Source: Melanocharis versteri
Taxonomy: Eukaryota; Chordata; Aves; Passeriformes; Melanocharitidae
Length of the DNA stretch: 64,000 nt
Assembly (NCBI GenBank): GCA_013397845.1
Contig: VZTG01006281.1
Span: forward strand, 159,729 to 223,728
Reading direction: 5' to 3'
Both the position numbers and the translations under genes were made by a program. The notes below the pieces were generated by a model. It was not told the origin of the DNA. It saw only the letters and a program-made list of their open reading frames with translations, and searched no databases. Positions 12,450 to 24,289 of the stretch are shown here, one piece after another. How positions within the stretch are numbered: position 1 is the first letter of the stretch; the number at the start of each line of letters is the position of its first letter.

Positions 12450-12545
12450 CTTGATTGGCAATTTGTGGCTGGTTAGGGCCCCTTTGAGTCACTTAAGTGG
12501 TATAAAAGGGATGCGTCTCAGAAAGAGCACAAGTTTTAGTAATAT
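12450..12545 (+). promoter_or_regulatory. Promoter-like motif group
   Basis: An inverted CCAAT (ATTGG, 12454-12458), an AP-1-like TGAGTCA (12485-12491) and TATAAAAG (12501-12508) occur in promoter order within 60 bases, just downstream of the solo LTR. It may be the U3 of a second, older LTR or a chance grouping. No transcript evidence can be read from sequence alone. Confidence 0.35.
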
Positions 12546-12559
12546 TGATTATTCTCACT

Positions 12560-15080
12560 AGGCACATTCTCCCCCTTTTCTGGAACACACCCCCAAACCC
12601 AGCTCTTAGGATACTCGGTTTGTAATAGCTGATGGATAATCTTCAGTTTTGCTAATGCATTTTGCCATCTAAATCTGGGTCAGGGGGAATGTGCAGGAAC
12701 ATACCACTTGCACTACCCTAAATTAGTAGAGCTGCTCATCACAAAGCCACGTGGTAAATCCTTTTCCTTTTTCCTTCATGTCTCTTTGCCCCTCTAGAGA
12801 AACAGCGTATTTATTAAAAAAAACACTGCAATTCTGGTAATTGTCAGTGTAATTATAGATCTCTTAAGTTTCATTCTGACATGTGAGAATTCCAAGAACA
12901 GTTATTGCTCTTGATTAAGAATGAACTCCAACTCAGGAATACAAAAAAAGGTTTATTCTGTGTTTTTGCCTGTGTGTGTTTTTAAACAAGCCTGTCACAT
13001 TTTTTCCCCTGTTGCTTTGCTCATGTAAGATGAGCTCTTTGTAAACATCTGCAAGCATCCCACTTCACAGCCCCCTTCGAGATCTCCTGTGCAAGAGAGG
13101 CTGGAAAAACTTGACAAGGAGGTGATTTAGTATCAGGATTGCCTCCCTGCTGAGAAGAGTGTTCTCAGAGGTCTTGGTGCTCTCTTTGTTTTTTCTGTCT
13201 CCATGCGTTGTCTGTTCTATGACCTCTCTTGAGGAAAGAAGTCGTTGTTGTTGTTGTTGTTGCTGTTACTGGTTTATTTGACACCAGGGACAACCAAATT
13301 CTGATCCCATGTCTATAGCTCCACATATTATTCAAGTACAAATAAATAAGTTCATACAGGGTGCATTCAAGAAGGAAGGGTGCAGCTCTCATAAAGCATT
13401 CCCAGTGTCTCTTAGATAAACTCAGAGATGTTTTCTGTGCAGTTGTTGTCAGATATGGAAGGAAATAAGCTTTTACATGAACAAATCTAATGAAATTCAA
13501 TTATTTAAATAGCTTTATTTTTTCTTCCCATTTCTTTGTCTTGATGTAATTCTGAAAGTCTGATGGGAATATTTTAGTTATTCAGGTCTGAGGTACACAG
13601 AGTTAATCAAAGTGAATCCAAATGGAATATGCTTCATAATGCGTTTGCTGTGTAATAACACAGAGGTTTTGTGTCTGCTGTGTGTGTGTTAATACGAAAG
13701 AAAGGGTGATTTTTTGGTATCTCAGTAACTGACACATATCTATCAAGAAAGGAGAAAAAGTTCCAGGTCTGTTTGCTAAGCACACCTGGCTTCCACACTA
13801 ATTTCCTTTAAAGGTAGGTACTTGTTTGCATGAGATGCTGTTGCACAGTATTTTATGCAGGCAATTTCAGGCTGCAGACAAAAGCTTTACTTTGGGACTG
13901 CTTCTCAGCTTAGAGATGTGCAGCATTTTTCTATGCAACTTGCATAAAAATCAGGCAGATTTTAAAATCAATGTGTGCCTTCTGTAAATTCCCTCCCTCT
14001 GCATGAATTTCACATATTCCAAAGAGTCAGGTGAGAAAAGCCCCCACGACGGCATGACAGAAAAATATCAGTGATGGTGTAATCTGCTTGTGCGTGAGGC
14101 CTGTGCTGTGGCATGCTAGGTTGAGGATGCAGATCAGTTTATTTTGCAATAGTTCATAAACCTTCATTTAAAGCATTAATGTACAGTATCTTACAGTATA
14201 ATGATGGCATGGCTATTGGAGGAAATGGGGACAGCATTTACATGCTAACAATAAAGAAGGGATAAACAGCACTTCACTGAAAAGCAAAATTAGGAACAGA
14301 AACAGCAAGGGTAAATTAAATGTTTAGAATCATTACTTCCAAGCCATTTAGGATTTCTCCTCACTGGCAGGCACGGCCAGCCCTCTTTCATGCAGCAGGG
14401 AGACAAGGCTTCTCTGGTGTAGCTTGTTATGCTTCCTCCTGCCTCCTGAAGGGTGCCTTCCGGGCATTTTATACAACTTGGTTGGGATTCTGAGGTATGA
14501 ACGACTGCTTGCTATATGAGAAAATCACAAAATATCCTGTGGTAGCCAGAGGCAGAGGCGAGGATGAAAAGGTGTCTGAAAGAATGCCCAGCACTGTCAT
14601 TTGTGACACAGAGCAAAAGAGCAGCAGTGTTGTGGTCCCATGTTTTCTGTTGGGCTGGCTGAGCTCTCTAGTTTCTTTTCTTTTTATCTGTTTTTTAAAA
14701 TTTTGATAGAGAGAATGTATCACCTCTCTTAATTTGGGGTGGGGTTAACCAGGTCATACAGCTTTACGTAATGACTGACAACAGATTTCCTTTATCTTAC
14801 TTCTATGCTGTTGTGGGTTTTATTTTGTTTTGGAGTTTTTTTATCAAAGTATCTATGTTTACTGTTTCAGTGCTTTCTGCAAATGTCTTCATTTGCTAAA
14901 GGGTTTTAGAAACTATACATAAATGCCCACCAAAACAGACTAAGTAAAACAGACTTTTTTAAAACATGCATTTACTATCTTAAATTCTCTGGGGGTGGTG
15001 GTTACTCTGTTAAACTATATGTAGGCATTCAAAATTAATCAAGTATTCTGGAAAAGATCACAAAAGTAGCATCTGCAATA
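12560..15080. other. AT-rich unique DNA, no gene seen
   Basis: Apart from a GTT microsatellite (13,243-13,265) I see no repeat or gene. Frames of up to 111 codons (13165-13500, minus) gain length from the microsatellite. Confidence 0.6.
13243..13265. repeat. (GTT)n microsatellite
   Basis: Six uninterrupted GTT units followed by a GCTGTT variant. On the minus strand it encodes a threonine run inside an otherwise unremarkable frame. Confidence 0.85.
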
Positions 15081-15268
15081 GAAGAAATTTCTTCACAGAA
15101 AGAGCTGCCAAACATTGGAACACGCTTTTCAGCGAAGTGTTTTAAATCTGAGGGGATTTAAAAGAGGTACGTATGTGGCTTGGTGGTGGACTTTGCAGTG
15201 GTGGATTAATGGTTGGACTTGATGATCTTAAAGATGTTTTCCAGCTGAAACAAATCTCTGATTCTCAG
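15081..15268 (+). mobile_element. CR1 LINE, 3' end fragment
   Basis: Contains the decayed CR1 phrases GAAATTTCTTCACAGA, a CATTGGAACACGCT segment, TGGTGGACTTTGCAGTGG and GGTTGGACTTGATGATCTTA, ending in a degraded ATTCT octamer tail near 15,260-15,268. It covers the last 190 bases or so of an element, the end of ORF2 plus the 3' untranslated region, and is clearly more diverged than the copies at 29 and 38 kb. Confidence 0.8.
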
Positions 15269-15357
15269 AAACAGGGTTGCATATGTCCTCTGGAAAGAGG
15301 TGAGGGTCTAGGTAGTTATTCCAGTGCTGTTCTGCCACCTTGACCTCAGAATAACAA

Positions 15358-15904
15358 ATGGGCTCATTAAACGTGTCACTGGTTAAGAAAGGTCCAGAAA
15401 TTGGTTGGACTGGGGTACAATGGGTCAGCTGGTGCTTAGACTCAGAAGTAAAGTGTGAGGAGAAGTCTTGTACCGAGAGATGGCATGTTCCTGTTTATTG
15501 CTCAGGGGCTCGGATGAGCCCATTACTGCTGGAGACCTTTCCTCAGAAGAGCTTTAGGTCTGTTCATGAGATGCTGTGCTTTAAACAGCTGCCCTTGTAT
15601 CTGCACAGGGGCAGAAAGAACATTCAAAAGGATTCTTGATTCCCCATGATGTGATGTGCACGTTTTCAGTTATGATACAAAAGGTTGTGAAAAACTATTT
15701 ATTTTTCTGGACAAAAGATAAGTTTCGTGTCTTTGCCCTTTTCCCTAAGAGGGTGGCTGTTGTTGGAATGGAAAAGCGGGGTTCAGCTGTAACTAAATTT
15801 GGCCTACTTCTGCCACTGTATTTAAGGCATGGGATGCCTCTTATTTGTGAACTATTGCAAGTTGCCAGTCCAGCTTGTGCAGTGCTCACATTGGCAGTGC
15901 TGAC
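15358..15904. other. Overlapping short open frames, no gene recognised
   Basis: Plus-strand frames of 93 codons (15358-15639) and 90 codons (15636-15908) overlap a 112-codon minus-strand frame (15695-16033). None matches a family I know. The overlap of both strands argues that most are chance frames. Confidence 0.35.
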
Positions 15905-15994
15905 CTGAACAGCATTAATGGATGGCACACGTGACAGATTCCAGACCCCACTGAGGTCGTATTCTCCAGACTTATCTACAAATAATACTGATAT
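15905..15994 (-). other. Candidate internal exon, weak
   Basis: On the minus strand a strong acceptor (pyrimidine run ending TTCTTCCCACAG, at 15995-16012) precedes 90 bases open in one frame for exactly 30 codons, ending CAG before GTCAGC. The donor departs from the GTRAGT consensus. The predicted peptide includes DKSGEYDLSGVW, which looks protein-like but which I cannot assign to a family. Splice-like signals are common in AT-rich DNA, so this is offered only as a candidate. Confidence 0.15.
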
Positions 15995-16035
15995 CTGTGG
16001 GAAGAAAAGGAGTTGAGTCATTTTGCTAATCAAAG

Positions 16036-19000
16036 AGATTGGCCATTTTCCTGTTTTTTCCCCAATATTAATAGCTCATGTGATTTCATTGTCTTATTCT
16101 CCATCTATTGGGCTATGAGTAATCTTAATTCTGTTAAAAAAACCCCTTGTGCTCACCTTTTAAAAAAAACAAACTTCTTTTAGTTATGCTGAGTTTCTGA
16201 CAGAGTACTTGGTGTCTGCTACTGTCAGTCTCCCTCCTGTTGAATCATCTCGTTTGATTCTCCTCTACAGATAATAATTCTTTACCCATGAGAATTTGTT
16301 TTCATTTTGTTTGAAATGAAGACAAGGAGCAGAGGAGCTGATATGGATTATATTGATTAAAATTTATTTTTCTTCAATAAAGTTAAAAAGAGTTTTCTCA
16401 CAATATTAATTCTATTATGATCCTGAGGTTTTCGTGTAGGCGAATCACAAGGAAAACAGTACAAAAAACCACAATGTTAAATCCTATATGCTTAAACAAA
16501 CTTTTCGGTTCCACTAATTCCTATACATGGAGACATAGATCTTCTGAGTATCAGAGTTACTCTATTTCTACAGAAAAAATAGCTGGCTAAATCCCTAAAT
16601 ATCTTTTTGGATCTATTTTCAAGAGAGGAAGCTATGAGAACCTCTCCTTTAGAGTAAGGAGCAAATATTTACTTTACGAAATTTAATTTTAAAGAATGTA
16701 AAATTTGCAAAGTTTCTCTGAAAAGTTTTGTGTTATTTGGATCATTTCTATGTTCAAATTAGCAAGTAAGGTGAAAAGACAAGAGATATGGAAGTAAATT
16801 TTAAATTGACCAGTAGTAAAAGAATAAAATACGTGGGACAGAAGAGATACTGAATTAAGTCTTAAACATAATTTAATTTCCCTTTCTTCTACTAATGTTT
16901 TATGACCTACTTTGACATTACTGCATGTAGAAGGTACATTGGTATTTTTGACTGAGTTCTACAAAATCTAAGTTATAAATTCTTATCTTTGCAAAGGTCA
17001 TTGAGCCAGGGTTTCTCACAAGAGCACCCTAGTACATGGGGAGGAACCTGAAATAAGCACTCTGAATAAAAATAAGCTATGTTGTCTCCAATGCTAAATT
17101 AAAATATGGGTCCTCCTACCACCATATGTAGTGTAATATGCAGAAAAGTGGTTGGAAATAGCTCACCATTACTTACACAGCACGTGTCCACGTGAGTAAA
17201 ACATTATACGGGCCTCCTGTCCGTCCGTTCACAAGTCTTAAATTCTTAATGGTTTTGGTTTTTCTTCCTAAGACATTGAAATGGAAGATTTTTGTGGCAG
17301 CATTAATAAATGTCCGCATGCTGGGACCTGAGAAGCTTTCTGGGCAGTATCGCAATCCCATTCTGTGGCTTTACCCAGACTTTTTAGCACAATTCCACAT
17401 GAATTTCAGCATTACTATCACACCAGTCAGCTGAGCTGTTACTATTGGCTCCTGTTGGGTGCCTGGGTTTGCAGCCAGGGTCTGTACTTCAGTCTTCAAC
17501 CAATTCCACTACGGTTTTTCATGATGCATTTTGGCATGGGGCACTAGAATTGAACTCACCTTTAAGATGAAAATTTAGGTTTTCCTGACTAAGTTACTGT
17601 CTTCTAACCTGGAATTTTCAGCCTGTTTCCCCATGAAGAAAAAATACCCTTGGAAACTGATGGCACAGGGAGTGGTGTATGTTAAATACGCCTACTCCCT
17701 TTCCCCAAAAAAAAAAAAAAAAAATTCAAGATTTCAGATCTAGCCCAGGAGTCTTAGATTTAGAATGCAATCAATTTCATAAATTTTATTTTTGATGCAC
17801 ATAGGGAAAATGAAATAAAAGTCAAGTTACTTAACATTAAAAGAAGAAGGAGCCTGATGCTTCAGGAGAGCACTATAGAGCCACTGGTGGTACCACTGCT
17901 GGCGAAGCAATAATGCCTCATGATTAGACACCAGTTTTCTCCAGCTGTGCTGTTTCCACGACACTGCTAGGAGTAGATGCTTTGTCTCCTCTGGGGTAAT
18001 ACAACTTGATTTAAAAAGGAAGTCATAAACTAGAACACATGACACAGAGAAATAAGGTTATTAAAGGAATTAGCAGACAGTAAGCTGCTGAAGGCTGTCA
18101 GGGTCTATAAAATTAGAGTGGAAATGGTATTTGTTGACATTTGTTTTATTTTCAATGGCTGATGACAAGAAACTAAAAAAGTAAAATTGTAGGATTTTGC
18201 TTCTCTCAATATACATTTTGGATAAAAATGCAGAAGTGATGATAAGACTGAATAGCATTTCTGGTATGTGTATACAGTCTGCAGGTAATTAAAATTGAAA
18301 TTTTAGAAACACTGCCTATTAATCACCTGACAGAAGTTTGCTTTGTGACCATTTTGCAATGCTTCTGGTACTTGGCTGCTGCTGTTCCTGTCTTCAAAGA
18401 AGTCTGCTAATATCTTTTGGCTGTGCTTTGGCTGAGCAGATGCACAAGAGGGAAGCTGGCATGCTGTCTGTGTGCCTCCTGGGTTACAGACATTCTGTAT
18501 GTAATGTAACATCTCCCTGATTTATAGGGAGGGCAATTAAACACTTGCAGGATTCACAGGTTTTGTGGATTTTTGGTGGCTTTTTTTTATATGGGAGAGA
18601 TATTTCAATTGACAGGATGCAAATTGGTATTAAAATAAATAATTAAAAGAAACAACACAGAAAACTCTTGTGCTTCTGAAATATTTGAAAACATTATTCT
18701 TCTTCAGCACACCTGCCTTGGGAATTGAGGGACTGGTTGTGTTTCATCTGTCCCAGAGCTGTGCTGAACAGCTTCAGATCTGCTTCAGATTTTGCCCAGC
18801 TGTTTGAGGCTCTAAGAGCCAGTCCCTAAAGCAACATTTCAGGGGTTCTGGCCACATCTGTGCCATCAGGCCCAGAGCTCTGTAGAGGCAGACACAGAAT
18901 GACAAACTGCAAGGCCTCTGCAAAACCTGCATATTGTCTTGTATGTTGTTGTACATGTGCGGAGATCTTGTTATTTTTATCTCAGTAAAAATATTGCCAT

Positions 19001-20457
19001 TATCCAAATTGTTAACTTTGGTTTGGAGAACAAATATGTGCCTGAAAATACATACTTTTTTCAAGAGTTGCTAATTAAGCAGAATGCTTCCCCTCTGGGG
19101 ACACATGAAGGGATTAATGTGCTGTATTCTGCATCTCGGTGTAAATCTCTCTGGGAAGTCAAAATTGATTCACTACAATGGTGGTTATGCCCTGAAATTT
19201 CACTGAAAAATAGTGTAGTTCCCAATCTTGCTGTCCACATTCATGATTCTAAAAGACTGTAATAGGATCATATCATCTCATTGGGACCAATTTTCTTCTG
19301 TCATATTTAAGCACTACAGAGGTTTTAACGATTTAATGGCTATATTTCATGCTTAACAAGAGAAACACCGTAATATTTCTCATCCTGTAATGAGTGCCCC
19401 TCTCCTGGTGCTCTGTTATTAAATATAGATTAGCTTTCCTGGAAAGAAAAAAAGTACTATCATGTTCTGATATTTTAGATCTTTCTTATTGTTCTCCTAA
19501 AATATTTTGCAGAACTTCTTCTACTATTCTCACCCACAGGATTAAAATTTTTAATTTGAATATTAAAATTTAAGCCAAAAGTATTTAAATAACTTTTTGA
19601 TCAAATAAGGGAGCAAAGTTTTCTATCTATCTCCTACTGGCTTGTATCCAAAGGTGATGGGAGTTTGGTACCCTGCTCTTCTCTGTCCCTGAGCAAATAT
19701 GTATCCAGAAGAGGAGACTGGATCATTCTCCCAGAATGGAGCTGGAGAAAACACTAATTCTAGCAGTTGGACTGAATTATATTGGTTATACTGAACAGTA
19801 ATTTCATTTTAATGATGTACTTTATGTAGAACAGAAAATCAGAGCTAATCATATGGAGCACTTTTTTTGGCCTTCAGCCTTTTTACACTTAAGCTCTGTC
19901 AGGTAATGAACAGGAACATTCCTTTCAAATATAGACATTATTTAATGAAGATGCATAATAATTTGCCTATTGCAAAAGCAAACTCAGTATATGAGCCAAA
20001 AAGCAGGAATTTTTTCCCTTTTTTTTTTCTCTTCATGAATACCAATCAGTTTCATCTTTAGGCTGGTCATATGTCAATTGCAAAGCAGACTTCTCTAGTG
20101 TATCTCTGAAGGCTTTGCTTTTTATTTTTCTTTTGAGATGGAGAGAAAGAGGTCATTGGCCTGAAATAGAAATAGTCTCAAACTTTCCTTAGTGGGCCAA
20201 AACGCTGTGTCCTTGTTAAAAACATCTCATGCTTCTGAGCAAGTGAGGAGTGAGGGCAGCTTTGTGCCCCTCTCCACTTCCAGTTCTCGGTCTATAATGA
20301 CATGTCAAGCTTCTCTGGCTACCCTGCATTGAAATTATTGGCAATAAAATTTGTCAGTATGGAAAGGTGATGTTACCATTTTGCAATAAGATTTCCAAAA
20401 GTTAAACACCAAGAGGCACAGAGTCTTTTTTTTTGCCTGTCATACCTGCCAACAGCA
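16036..20457. other. AT-rich unique DNA, no gene seen
   Basis: Frames reach only 107 codons (18939-19262, plus) and match nothing recognisable. There is one 18-base A run at 17,707-17,724. A cluster of 60- to 72-codon frames near 17.2-18.5 kb lies on both strands and conflicts, as expected by chance. Confidence 0.6.
17707..17724. repeat. (A)18 homopolymer
   Basis: An uninterrupted run of 18 A. No recognisable SINE, LINE or processed-pseudogene sequence lies immediately 5' of it, so I do not call it a retroposon tail. Confidence 0.8.
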
Positions 20458-20459
20458 AG

Positions 20460-20474
20460 AAGGAAGGAAGGAAG
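20460..20474. repeat. Short (AAGG)n microsatellite
   Basis: About 3.5 copies of AAGG inside otherwise unique DNA. Confidence 0.7.
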
Positions 20475-22298
20475 CACTGGAATATTTGAAATACACATAA
20501 TACCACATTTTGGTGAGCAATGATTAAAGCCTAGCTATGTAAGATAGTAACACTAACATTGCTATGAATTATATAAACTCCTATTTTAGAACTAACCTTT
20601 TGTTTCAAGCTTTTATGAATTTGAATTTTTTGAAGACTTTATTTTCACTTTGAATATGTGTTTTTTTCTTCCTTTTGTCTAGCAAGGCAGAAAGTGCCTT
20701 TTGAAAAACCTTTGTGTTTCCCTTGACCTATACATCTGTCTACCTTTGATCTTTAGATAGTCTGGGTGAGCAGCTGACCTTTGTGTTTCAAAGGAATCAG
20801 GATTTTTAGAATGGCTTCTTCCCATTTCCTTCCTAACCACCCTCAAAAAAGTAACCAACCAAACCCACCTTTATTCTATCTCAGTAGGAATTGATTATTT
20901 TGTGACTCAGCTTCTAAATTTTTCTTGGAAGATGTGATTAATGCCTAGAAAATTGTATAGTGCCTAGTGCTTGTGTCCACCCTTGCAAGCGTGAGTGACA
21001 GGTATATTTTATACTCCATTCCAATACCTGCACTTCTCAACAGGCAGTGACTGCCAGCTGTTTCCCAATAGCCTTTTCAGGAACAGGAGGACTTTTACTC
21101 TACTGTCCATAAAAATATGCCTCTGCTGTTGCCACTAAACTTTATGTAAGCCATAAAATATCTTTTGGCTCCGACTTGAAACACAAGGAGAATGTTTGCA
21201 CAATGAACATCAGACACTGTCAATGTTAATGTGTAATGTCTGTTGGCAGAGTTGTCTGTAAAGATTTTTTGGCCAGCCAAATGTTACTTCTATTTCACTC
21301 AGAACTCATGTCTGTCATAGGATAGGAAGAATAACAGGTTGTATTAAAATTGGCTACAGGCAGTTTAATTTTTTCCTGTTGCTAGCCTTTTGAGGAACTC
21401 CTGGCAGCAATCATATATATATAAAACACCTTCTTTTCCAGCCTTCTTTAGCTGACTGTGGGTAGCTGAGTGCTGTGTTGAAAATCTTATGGTTATCTAA
21501 AAAGAAATATCTATACACACATGTATGTGCTTATATGTGTATGTTTGATATAGGTATCTTAATGGATGTCTTCAAAGTGATATGCTGGGTCTTAAACAAA
21601 AACGCATGAAAATTGGTTAAGGCTTGCAATTAATTTCAGCTGTTTCTGACTTATATTATTTATGTCCATAGTGAAAATATTTTAATCAATTTAGACTATA
21701 CTTGGAATAGAGATTTCAAGCTTCATAACTGATAGTGAGCAAAACCCACAATCTTTTAATAGATATCAAAGCTCCACACAGCAGAAGAGAAGAAGCAATC
21801 CAAGAGTCTTTTGTCATCTTGTAAGGTTGTAAAGTTTCAGTACTTGCTGCAGTGAATAATACAGATGTATTATCATGCACCTGTGTCTGCACACATCAGC
21901 ATCACTGCCGATGTCCTGATGAAGACTTTAACTAAATCCCCAGATTTTTAATACAAAACTAAAAACCAGGCCTGTAATCTGTCCTCAAGTAGTGGCACTA
22001 AGTCAAGTGTGGGGTTGTCATTTTGTTTTGCTTTAACACAATGTTTCCAGAATGTTTTTGAGAACTTTCAGTCAAGACATGGAAATGAAAGGTGAGTTCA
22101 TAATGTGGATGCCCAGCTATAGATTTATCACACTATATGGTACTGTGGTATTGAACAGAGGTATTTTGTAATAGGGTTTTCTGCATCCATACCCCTGTGC
22201 TTTTTCCAGGCTTGAAGAACATTTGCTCTACATATGGAAGTAATATGGAAGTAATAGACTTCCATAATAGGAAGAAATTTACTAGTAAAATTCATCAA
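20475..22298. other. AT-rich unique DNA, no gene seen
   Basis: Contains a splice-like pair (acceptor ending at 20,682, donor GTGAGC after 20,765), but the 83 bases between have stops in every plus frame. A short AT dinucleotide run lies at 21,413-21,423. No repeat was recognised. Confidence 0.55.
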
Positions 22299-22680
22299 GA
22301 ATCAGTCTTGGGAACAATAGAATATATATTTTAAATCTTCATATAAATGCTGTGTGATAAAGTCTGCTGCATGGAAGGATAAGAGGCATTGTCAGTATAA
22401 AGGAGTATTAGAATATCACATACAAAATAGAGACCCGTAAGAACTTTGTAAATAAAAGTAAATTATTGGTATGGAAATCAGATCCATGGATGTGGGAAAC
22501 CCTAACATTAACTTCTGCAAGGTGAGAACTCATCCAGTGGGAAGGCTTTAGGTGTACAAGTTGATATAAGATGGCTATGGTTCCCCGAGTGGTGGAGCCA
22601 TAAAAAGGCAAACACAATCTTTCAAAGCACTGCAATATTTTTCTAATAGGGAGGAAAATATACTAATATTGTAATTGCAT
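22299..22680 (+). mobile_element. Ancient CR1 LINE, ORF2 fragment
   Basis: Highly diverged, but the order of segments follows CR1 ORF2 downstream of the reverse-transcriptase core. A GAATCAGTCTTGGGAAC block (the 'GSVLG' region) comes first, then AACTTCTGCAAGG, AGAACTCATCCAGTGGGAAGG, GTGTACAAGTTGAT, AGATGGCTATG, CCATAAAAAGGCAAACACAATCT and a TTTCTAATAGGGAGG block. These correspond to the old amniote-type CR1 rather than the young avian groups. Indels and stops destroy the frame everywhere. Boundaries are approximate. Confidence 0.6.
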
Positions 22681-22689
22681 AAAATGTTT

Positions 22690-23985
22690 TTCAGCTGTCT
22701 GCTGGAACATCAGCATAGTCTTAGTCACTCATGCTCAATATAAAAACAAAACCAACCAACCAAACTCCCCCATCTGATACTGCTGCCATGCAGGTGAGAA
22801 GTGTCCACATAAGCAAAAGACTAAGGCAGCTCCCTTAAATCACCTATCCAAAGCTCAGATCTTTTCTAAACATGCCAGGGGGGTAAGCAGCATGGAGGGA
22901 GAAAAATTAGTTGTAGAAAAGTGGAATATAGAGTAAAGAATATATGGCTATAAAATTACTCTGAATATACAGAGAATTCAGGCGAAGTTCCCTGCCTCTA
23001 GGTTGCTCAGGCCTGGTGTAGCTGAAAGGAAGAAAAATGTCCCTGGTGACTCCTGATGCTCCTAAGGGTATCATCCAGAAAGGATGCCCTGATAGCTTAT
23101 CAAGTTGCACAATAGTCCAACTGTCTGTGGACTTTGGAAATATGCTTTATAACTAAGAACTAATGCCCTGATTTTAAAAACAGTGAAAAAGTATAAGCAG
23201 CTAACAGAGTAGCACTTACTACTGTACTCTCACACCTGGGCAAGCAAAGGGATTTTTTTATATAATTATGTATAGTCTTATTTATTTTGTGTACTTCTGT
23301 GTGTGCATGAGCAGCTAATACAGATGGAAAGGCCAGAGCCAAATCCCCAGATTCAGAGACTCCTGAGGTGTGGAGTGTTCAAAATCCAGATCAGGGCTTT
23401 ACAGCTTGAGCCCTTCTCTAATATTTATTCAGATTTATGATAAATGTAGTACTTTAGAGCTGATTCTTGTTCATAATGTATCTGTTGTTCAGTCATGACT
23501 AAAGTGTATAAATATCACACATTTATCTTTGAGCCTGTAGACATTTAAGCCTCTCTGTTCTTTGGGCCATTATTTATTTATTTACGCCTTTGCTTGTTTG
23601 ATAGATGGTAGCAGATAAATGTTTCCTAACTGGAGATGTCTCATTAGTTTTTGCTTTTAGTATCATCTGTCATATGACAGCAAACAACAGGGAATTTTTG
23701 CACATTTGTATGACTGTATTGCGTTTTCACTTACAGCTGCTGCTGTGCTCTCACAGGTGAGGCGATACATAAATATAACCTTTTCCTTAAAGACTGTCTT
23801 CAAAGAAAATGCATTTATACTCTAAGCAGAGCCCTATCATCCTGTCATTACAGCCCCACTATTTTCAGGGAAGCAAGCTCGTTGTGTGATATAGAAGGTG
23901 GAGACTGGGAAGCTGGCTCTGCTAAGCCTTGCCTAATGCAAACTGCTTTAGTATGCACATCACATCATGCCGGCTATACTGCAGG
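22690..23985. other. AT-rich unique DNA, no gene seen
   Basis: Only 60- to 67-codon chance frames are present. No repeat family was recognised. Confidence 0.6.
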
Positions 23986-24074
23986 GAGCAGGCAGTTATC
24001 GCACAAGCGTGCATCCTCAGAGCCAGGATAAACACTCCGTTACTCTCCCTCTAAACTGCTCTTCTGGGAGGGAG

Positions 24075-24190
24075 AGAAAATAAATAGGGAGCGAGAGAGG
24101 CATTTGAAGTAACCTTTTTAAGAAGGAGGCAGCAGCCAATAGAACCTTTCTTTATTCTTTTTCTTTTTTTTTTTTCCCACTTCTTACTAG
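24075..24190 (+). promoter_or_regulatory. Candidate promoter upstream of a possible exon
   Basis: A TATA-like AATAAATAGG lies at about 24,080-24,089, followed by a purine-rich GAGCGAGAGAGG stretch and a CCAAT motif in CAGCCAATAG at about 24,133-24,142. A long pyrimidine tract follows (24,148-24,188). Together with the exon-like segment that comes next, this could be a TATA-driven start. Alternatively the pyrimidine tract is simply the splice-acceptor tract of an internal exon, and the TATA/CCAAT matches are chance. Confidence 0.3.
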
Positions 24191-24275
24191 AGAAATTCGT
24201 GTTACCTCAGCAATTAAGGAGAAGAGACAGCATCTAGGGTTCCAGGCTGTGAGGGGGAGTAGCAACTTGTACCAG
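24191..24275 (+). other. Candidate spliced exon of an unrecognised transcript
   Basis: This 85-base segment is preceded by a textbook acceptor (a pyrimidine tract of about 40 bases ending CTTCTTACTAG at 24,190) and followed by a good donor, CCAG/GTAGGA at 24,275/24,276. One of the three frames is open throughout: skipping one base gives 28 codons starting EIRVTSAIKEK and ending SSNLYQ. The peptide is not one I recognise. It could be a 5' untranslated exon, an internal coding exon or a cryptic pair. No neighbouring exon was identified, so no gene can be named. Confidence 0.3.
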
Positions 24276-24289
24276 GTAGGAAGCCCTTT

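Noticed and set aside
17707..17724. A18 run as the tail of a processed pseudogene or SINE
   Set aside because: No recognisable gene-like or SINE-like sequence precedes it and no target duplication was seen.
20683..20765. Acceptor and donor (GTGAGC) flanking 83 bases on the plus strand
   Set aside because: All three plus frames contain stops within the segment, no promoter or partner exon was found, and splice-like pairs are frequent in AT-rich DNA.
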